In this document: positions 13,747 through 13,820 of the stretch, piece after piece
Position numbering within the stretch: the stretch's first letter is position 1
Layout of the letters: each line of letters starts with the position of its first letter
Source: Pseudomonadota bacterium
GTDB lineage: Bacteria > Pseudomonadota > Gammaproteobacteria > Burkholderiales > Thiobacillaceae
Length of the DNA stretch: 13,820 nt
Assembly (NCBI GenBank): GCA_021802595.1
Contig: JAJZRT010000030.1
Location: 1-13,820, forward strand
Reading direction: 5' to 3'
Notes under the pieces: model-generated
Databases searched by the model: none
What the model saw: only the letters and a program-made list of their open reading frames with translations
What the model was told of the DNA's origin: nothing
Translations under genes and position numbers: made by a program

Positions 13747-13820
13747 GCCTACGATTTATTGTTCTGTCTCTTCGACCGCACACACAATATCAGATGCAGT
13801 AGGGCCATCGACCAAGCAAC
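13747..13820. other. upstream region of the KorA-like gene
   Basis: No gene is seen. On the minus strand TTGGTC and TGATAT lie 17 bp apart but each matches only three of six consensus bases, so a promoter here is weakly supported. No KorA-type palindrome (GTTTAGCTAAAC) is present. Confidence 0.3.

Noticed and set aside
1..13820. tRNA or rRNA genes
   Set aside because: No cloverleaf with a TTCGA-type T arm and CCA-type acceptor, and no rRNA-like conserved block, was noticed on either strand.

Overview
The window looks like a GC-rich proteobacterial plasmid segment, most likely beta-, gamma- or Acidithiobacillia-type. The evidence is an iteron origin with a Rep_3-type initiator, a ParA/ribbon-helix-helix partition pair, a KorA/TrfB-like regulator, a DUF3560 plasmid gene and several accessory modules with clear junctions. 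The host species cannot be fixed from the sequence alone.

Layout, left to right. 1-341 (-): 5' part of a DUF3560 gene running off the left edge, with a long GC-rich, hairpin-filled leader (342-838). 839-1301: no convincing gene; one large imperfect hairpin. 1302-2089: a vegetative origin with seven iterons in one orientation, an AT-rich stretch, and six iterons in the opposite orientation. A degenerate iteron and an inverted repeat sit just upstream of the initiator gene repA (2242-3564, +). 3565-4950: a convergent parA/RHH partition operon (-) flanked on both sides by related short repeats, including an exact 16-bp sequence, that probably form the centromere. 4932-5221: non-coding, with strong inverted repeats. 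5226-6454: a complete IS5-family element with terminal inverted repeats and a 4-bp CTAA target duplication. 6494-7246: a ParDE toxin-antitoxin module ending in a strong terminator. 7257-9331: a XerCD/dif-like 28-bp palindrome and extended -10 promoter in front of a 666-residue tyrosine recombinase. About 9326-9490 (-): an IS110-family transposase remnant. 9437-13032 (-): a type III-like restriction operon, res followed by a truncated mod. 13198-13746 (-): a protein with two tandem KorA-like domains.

How the parts work together. RepA, oriV and ParA/RHH form a replication and partition core. ParDE, the restriction-modification operon and the recombinase are the usual stability and defence accessories, but two of the three appear damaged. 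One base in the ParDE overlap removes both the antitoxin stop codon and the toxin start codon. The Mod methyltransferase has lost its C-terminal half to an IS110 junction, leaving an intact Res helicase-nuclease without a complete specificity partner.

The best candidates for something not commonly described are the tandem-duplicated KorA-like repressor, the dif-like palindrome overlapping the recombinase promoter, and the single-base double lesion in ParDE. I did not see a wholly new multi-gene system.
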